Shown here piece by piece: positions 61,331-64,000 of a DNA stretch of 64,000 nt. Position 1 is the first letter of the stretch. Each line of letters opens with the position of its first letter. A program made the translations under genes and the position numbers. The notes under the pieces were generated by a model. It was not told where the DNA came from. It did no database searches and was given only the letters and a program-made list of their open reading frames with translations. The DNA lies in assembly GCF_017948485.1 (NCBI RefSeq), contig NZ_JAFFSX010000004.1, forward strand, positions 186,001 to 250,000, in the 5' to 3' direction. The stretch comes from Streptomyces sp. GESEQ-35. GTDB taxonomy: Bacteria; Actinomycetota; Actinomycetes; Streptomycetales; Streptomycetaceae.

Positions 61331-62200
61331 GTCCCAGAAGTCCGCCAGGGCGCGGGCCGTGGGGAGCGGCTGGTCCATGTTGGGTGAGTGTTCCGCGCCG
61401 GCCACGACCGTGCGGCGCGCCTTCAGTCGTACGGCCATGTCGTCGAGGAGGGTCACCGGCCAGGTGTCGTCGCGGGCGCCCGACAGCACGTGGAACGGGA
61501 GCGGGACGGCGGCGAGTTCGGCGACACGGTCCGGCTCGGTGCACAACTGGCGTCCCGTCGCGATGAGTTGGGCGGGCTTGTTGCCGAGCCAGCGGCGGCG
61601 GAGCTGGTCCATGTCGCCGAGTCCGCGGGCCGGGCCGCCGACCTCCTCCGGGGGGCCCATGGCCAGGATCGCCCCCCACACCTCGGTCATCGTCAGCACC
61701 GCGAGTGTGTCCCGCAGCAGCTTGACGCGCTGCTGCTGGGAGTCGGAGACCTGGGCCGGGCCCGAGGAGATGAGGGTGAGCGAGCGGAAGGGGGAGTGGT
61801 CGATGAGGACGGCGGCGCGCGCGATCTGGCCGCCGAGGGAGTGCCCGAGAAGGTGCAGGGGTGTGCCGAGCGCCGCAGCCTGCGCGAGGACGTCCTTCGC
61901 CAACTCGTCCTGCGCATACGCCGATTCATCGCTCTCCGGACCGTCGGACTCGTACTGTCCGCGTCCGTCCAGAGCCACGACCCGGTAACCGCGCACGGTC
62001 AGCGGCTCGTGCAGCAGCGTGAAGTCCTCCTTGCTGCCCGTGAATCCGGGGAGCATCAGCACGACACCCCTCGGCTCGATACCGGAGGGCACGGGCGAGT
62101 CAACGGCAGCGAACTCGCCACGGGCCGTGCGCAGCCGGTGGAGGCGGGCGCCGGGCGGTGGGGGGACGGCCGGCCGGGGGACGGGCGCTGAGCTGGTCAC
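61322..62200 (-). CDS. Alpha/beta hydrolase
   Basis: 292 residues, GTG at 62200. Cap-containing hydrolase fold: VVLMLPGFTGSKEDFTLLHE (oxyanion loop), nucleophile Ser in LLGHSLGGQ, Asp in SGARDDTWP, His in VVAGAEHSPN. No signal peptide. Substrate unknown; the conserved ALDGRGQYESDG segment recalls esterase/lipase-like actinobacterial members. The last codons lie in repeat family A. Convergent with the NYN gene. Confidence 0.87.
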   Translation of the reverse strand: MTSSAPVPRPAVPPPPGARLHRLRTARGEFAAVDSPVPSGIEPRGVVLMLPGFTGSKEDFTLLHEPLTVRGYRVVALDGRGQYESDGPESDESAYAQDELAKDVLAQAAALGTPLHLLGHSLGGQIARAAVLIDHSPFRSLTLISSGPAQVSDSQQQRVKLLRDTLAVLTMTEVWGAILAMGPPEEVGGPARGLGDMDQLRRRWLGNKPAQLIATGRQLCTEPDRVAELAAVPLPFHVLSGARDDTWPVTLLDDMAVRLKARRTVVAGAEHSPNMDQPLPTARALADFWDAP

Positions 62201-62426
62201 GAGGTGAGGCTATCGGGCGGGGCGGCTTCGCCGGAGGCCGGATCCTGGCCGTCGTGTGTGTGGGGGCGGGTGCGGTGCGAGTCGAGTCAGCTGTGATTTG
62301 CGTGCCCGCGGCGGTGTTCGCGTCTCCCGGAAACGGTGATGGCCGTCCGCGTGAAGCGGCGATGGCTCGGATGACCCGTTGCGCGGTGAATCGGGACCGG
62401 GCCCTCCACGCCCCCGAAAACGCGAC

Positions 62427-62457
62427 GGCCCGGTCCCGCGAGATGCGGGACCGGGCC
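62427..62457 (-). terminator. Terminator of the helicase gene
   Basis: GGCCCGGTCCCGC (62427-62439) pairs with GCGGGACCGGGCC (62445-62457), loop GAGAT; on the minus strand it is followed by CGTCGCGTTTTCGG. It lies 17 bases after the helicase stop. Confidence 0.88.
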
Positions 62458-62473
62458 ATATCGGGTTGCGAGA

Positions 62474-64000
62474 TCAGCCCTCCGCGGGCTCCGCGGCGGC
62501 CGTGGCCTTGCGGGTGCGGCGGGGCTTCGGTTCCGTGGCTTCCGGGGCCTCGGTGGCCGTCGTCGCCTTGCGGGTGCGGCGGCGGGGTGTGGTTTCCGGC
62601 TCCTGCGTGGCCTGGGCCGGAATCTCCGCCGTCTCGGCGGTGGCGGCGGCCTTGCGGGTGCGGCGGACCTTGGGCTTGGCCTCCGTACCGTCGGCGGCGT
62701 CGACCGCTGCCTCGGCGGTGGCGGCGGCCTTGCGCGTGCGGCGGGGCTTGGCCTCCACGGCGTCCGGTGCCTCGGTGGTGGCGGCAGCCTTGCGGGTGCG
62801 GCTCGGCTTGGCCTCCGTGCCCTCGGCCGTGTCGACCGCCGCTTCCGCGGCAGCCGCGGTCTTACGGGTGCGGCGGCGCGGCTTGGCCTCCTCCGTGCCC
62901 TCCGCCGTGTCGACCGCGGTCTCGGCCGCGGCCGTGGCCTTGCGGGTGCGGCGCGGCTTCGGTTCCGTGGTCTCCGCCGTCTCGGTGGTGGCGGCAGCCT
63001 TGCGGGTGCGGCTCGGCTTGGCTTCCGTGCCCTCGGCCGTGTCGGTCGCCACCTCGGCGGCGGCCGTCTTCTTGCGCGTGCGGCGCGGCTTGGTCTCCTC
63101 GGCACCTTCCGCGGTGTCGACCGCGGTTTCGGCAGTGGCGGCGGCCTTGCGGGTGCGGCGGCGCGGGGCGGGAGCCTCGGGGGCCTCGGCAGCCGCCGGA
63201 GCCTCCGACACCTGCACGGCCGACTCGGCCTTCGCGTCCTGAGCGACCGTGACCTCCGGCTCCGCCGACTTGCGCGTACGGCGGCGGCGCTGCTTCACCG
63301 GGGCCTCGGAGGCGTCCAGGGTCGGGCCCTCTGCCGTCGCCACGGCGCTTTCGGCGGGCTCGGTGACCGCTTCCGTGGCCGTCGTCACCGGCTCGGCCCC
63401 TCCGGCGCGGGTACGGCGACGGCGCCGCGGGGTGCGGGGACCGGTCACGTCGTCCGCGGTGGTCTCCGCAGGGGTTTCCGCCGCGGGGGCGGTCCCGGTG
63501 GGAGCCGTGTCGTCCAGCGTGGACCCGCCGCGCGTACGACGGCGACGACGCGGAGTACGGGCCGGGCGCTCACGGTCGGCGGAACGGGACTCGCCCCGGT
63601 CGCTGCGACCGCCACGGCCGCGCGGACCGCGCCCGCCCGTCTCGCCGAGGTCCTCGACCTCCTCGGCCGCGAGCCCGGCGCGCGTGCGCTCCGAGCGCGG
63701 CAGCACACCCTTGGTGCCCGCGGGAATGCTCAGTTCCTCGAAGAGGTGCGGGGACGTGGAATACGTCTCCGGCGGGTCGCTCAGGCCGAGGTCCAGCGCC
63801 TTGTTGATGAGCTGCCAGCGCGGGATGTCGTCCCAGTCGACGAGGGTGATCGCGATGCCCTTGGCGCCCGCGCGGCCCGTACGGCCGATGCGGTGCAGGT
63901 ACGTCTTCTCGTCCTCGGGGGACTGGTAGTTGATGACGTGCGTGACGCCCTCGACGTCGATGCCGCGCGCGGCCACGTCGGTGCAGACGAGCACGTCCAC
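62474..64000 (-). CDS. DEAD-box RNA helicase, C-terminal part with long basic repeat tail (runs off right edge)
   Basis: The last 508 codons of a helicase whose start is outside the window; the GTG at 64000 is internal Val. Motif V ([12 protein letters not shown]) and motif VI ([12 protein letters not shown]) of the second RecA-like domain are at the left end of the protein. Then comes a Gly/Arg stretch ([13 protein letters not shown]) and about 330 residues of Lys/Arg-Thr-Arg-Lys units separated by Ala/Thr/Glu runs ([20 protein letters not shown] and variants, about 14 times). The tail should bind RNA or ribosomes. Such tails are common in actinobacterial RNA helicases, but this one is long. 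Confidence 0.92.
   Translation of the reverse strand: MDVLVCTDVAARGIDVEGVTHVINYQSPEDEKTYLHRIGRTGRAGAKGIAITLVDWDDIPRWQLINKALDLGLSDPPETYSTSPHLFEELSIPAGTKGVLPRSERTRAGLAAEEVEDLGETGGRGPRGRGGRSDRGESRSADRERPARTPRRRRRTRGGSTLDDTAPTGTAPAAETPAETTADDVTGPRTPRRRRRTRAGGAEPVTTATEAVTEPAESAVATAEGPTLDASEAPVKQRRRRTRKSAEPEVTVAQDAKAESAVQVSEAPAAAEAPEAPAPRRRTRKAAATAETAVDTAEGAEETKPRRTRKKTAAAEVATDTAEGTEAKPSRTRKAAATTETAETTEPKPRRTRKATAAAETAVDTAEGTEEAKPRRRTRKTAAAAEAAVDTAEGTEAKPSRTRKAAATTEAPDAVEAKPRRTRKAAATAEAAVDAADGTEAKPKVRRTRKAAATAETAEIPAQATQEPETTPRRRTRKATTATEAPEATEPKPRRTRKATAAAEPAEG

Noticed and set aside
1..64000. tRNA, rRNA, CRISPR, insertion sequence or prophage
   Set aside because: No cloverleaf, spacer-repeat pattern, transposase, integrase or phage structural gene was found on either strand.

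Overview
The window is a high-GC actinobacterial chromosome segment, almost certainly Streptomyces. Evidence: strong third-position G/C in every gene, frequent GTG starts, 4-8 nt start/stop overlaps in operons, mycothiol biosynthesis (mshB), a 7Fe actinobacterial ferredoxin, and two families of short intergenic repeats typical of streptomycetes. I see no rRNA, tRNA, CRISPR, insertion sequence, integrase or prophage. Both ends cut a gene: a hypothetical protein at the left edge, a DEAD-box RNA helicase at the right edge.

Layout. 1-4.7 kb: an LpqW-like lipoprotein next to the GTPase gene typA. 5.2-23.6 kb: three complete Opp/Dpp-type peptide ABC transporter operons. opp1 (5243-11079, +) and opp3 (18066-23638, +) are gene-for-gene paralogues in the order binding lipoprotein, permease, permease, ATPase, ATPase. 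opp2 (17768-11525, -) lies between them, inverted and more divergent. It has a binding protein held by a C-terminal membrane helix, a repeat-rich tail on one ATPase and a decayed duplicate of that ATPase's start. A VOC-fold gene separates opp1 and opp2. 23.7-27.5 kb: a DPP-IV-like peptidase (plausibly working with the peptide importers), a 64-residue membrane protein, mshB and its coupled partner. 27.7-33.5 kb: a giant Gly/Pro-rich peptidoglycan-binding-like membrane protein, then an exporter plus two-component system operon. 33.6-44.8 kb: SirB1-like protein, acetyltransferase, fdxA, dapC-like aminotransferase, a secreted Ala-rich protein, a lytic-transglycosylase-like anchored protein, dapE, a LOG-family protein, a FolP2-like protein, a DivIVA-domain protein, tag, an enoyl-CoA hydratase and a DUF3117 peptide. 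44.9-50.2 kb: O-methyltransferase, then sigE-type sigma factor, zinc anti-sigma factor, HtrA protease and TatB, an envelope-stress block. 50.4-64 kb: hypothetical proteins, mrp, a lipoprotein, corA, a SUFU-domain protein, an MFS exporter, a PHP phosphoesterase, MarC, a 50-residue conserved-looking peptide, a NYN nuclease, an alpha/beta hydrolase and the helicase.

From memory, the order lpqW/typA - mshB - Rv1171 - fdxC - Rv1178 - dapE - Rv1205 - folP2 - Rv1209 - tagA - Rv1211 - Rv1220c - sigE - rseA - htrA - tatB - mrp - corA in Mycobacterium tuberculosis (about Rv1165 to Rv1239c) is kept here. The window is thus an ancient actinobacterial core backbone into which peptide transporters, the exporter/two-component operon and several Streptomyces-specific genes are set. 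Themes running through it are peptide uptake and breakdown, cell-envelope maintenance and stress, diaminopimelate synthesis and redox/thiol chemistry.

No obviously new defence or biosynthetic system is visible. The items most worth following are the 37-codon ATPase remnant in opp2, an O-methyltransferase that seems to start at ATT, the 50-residue peptide gene, and the convergent-gene repeat family whose copies supply stop codons.
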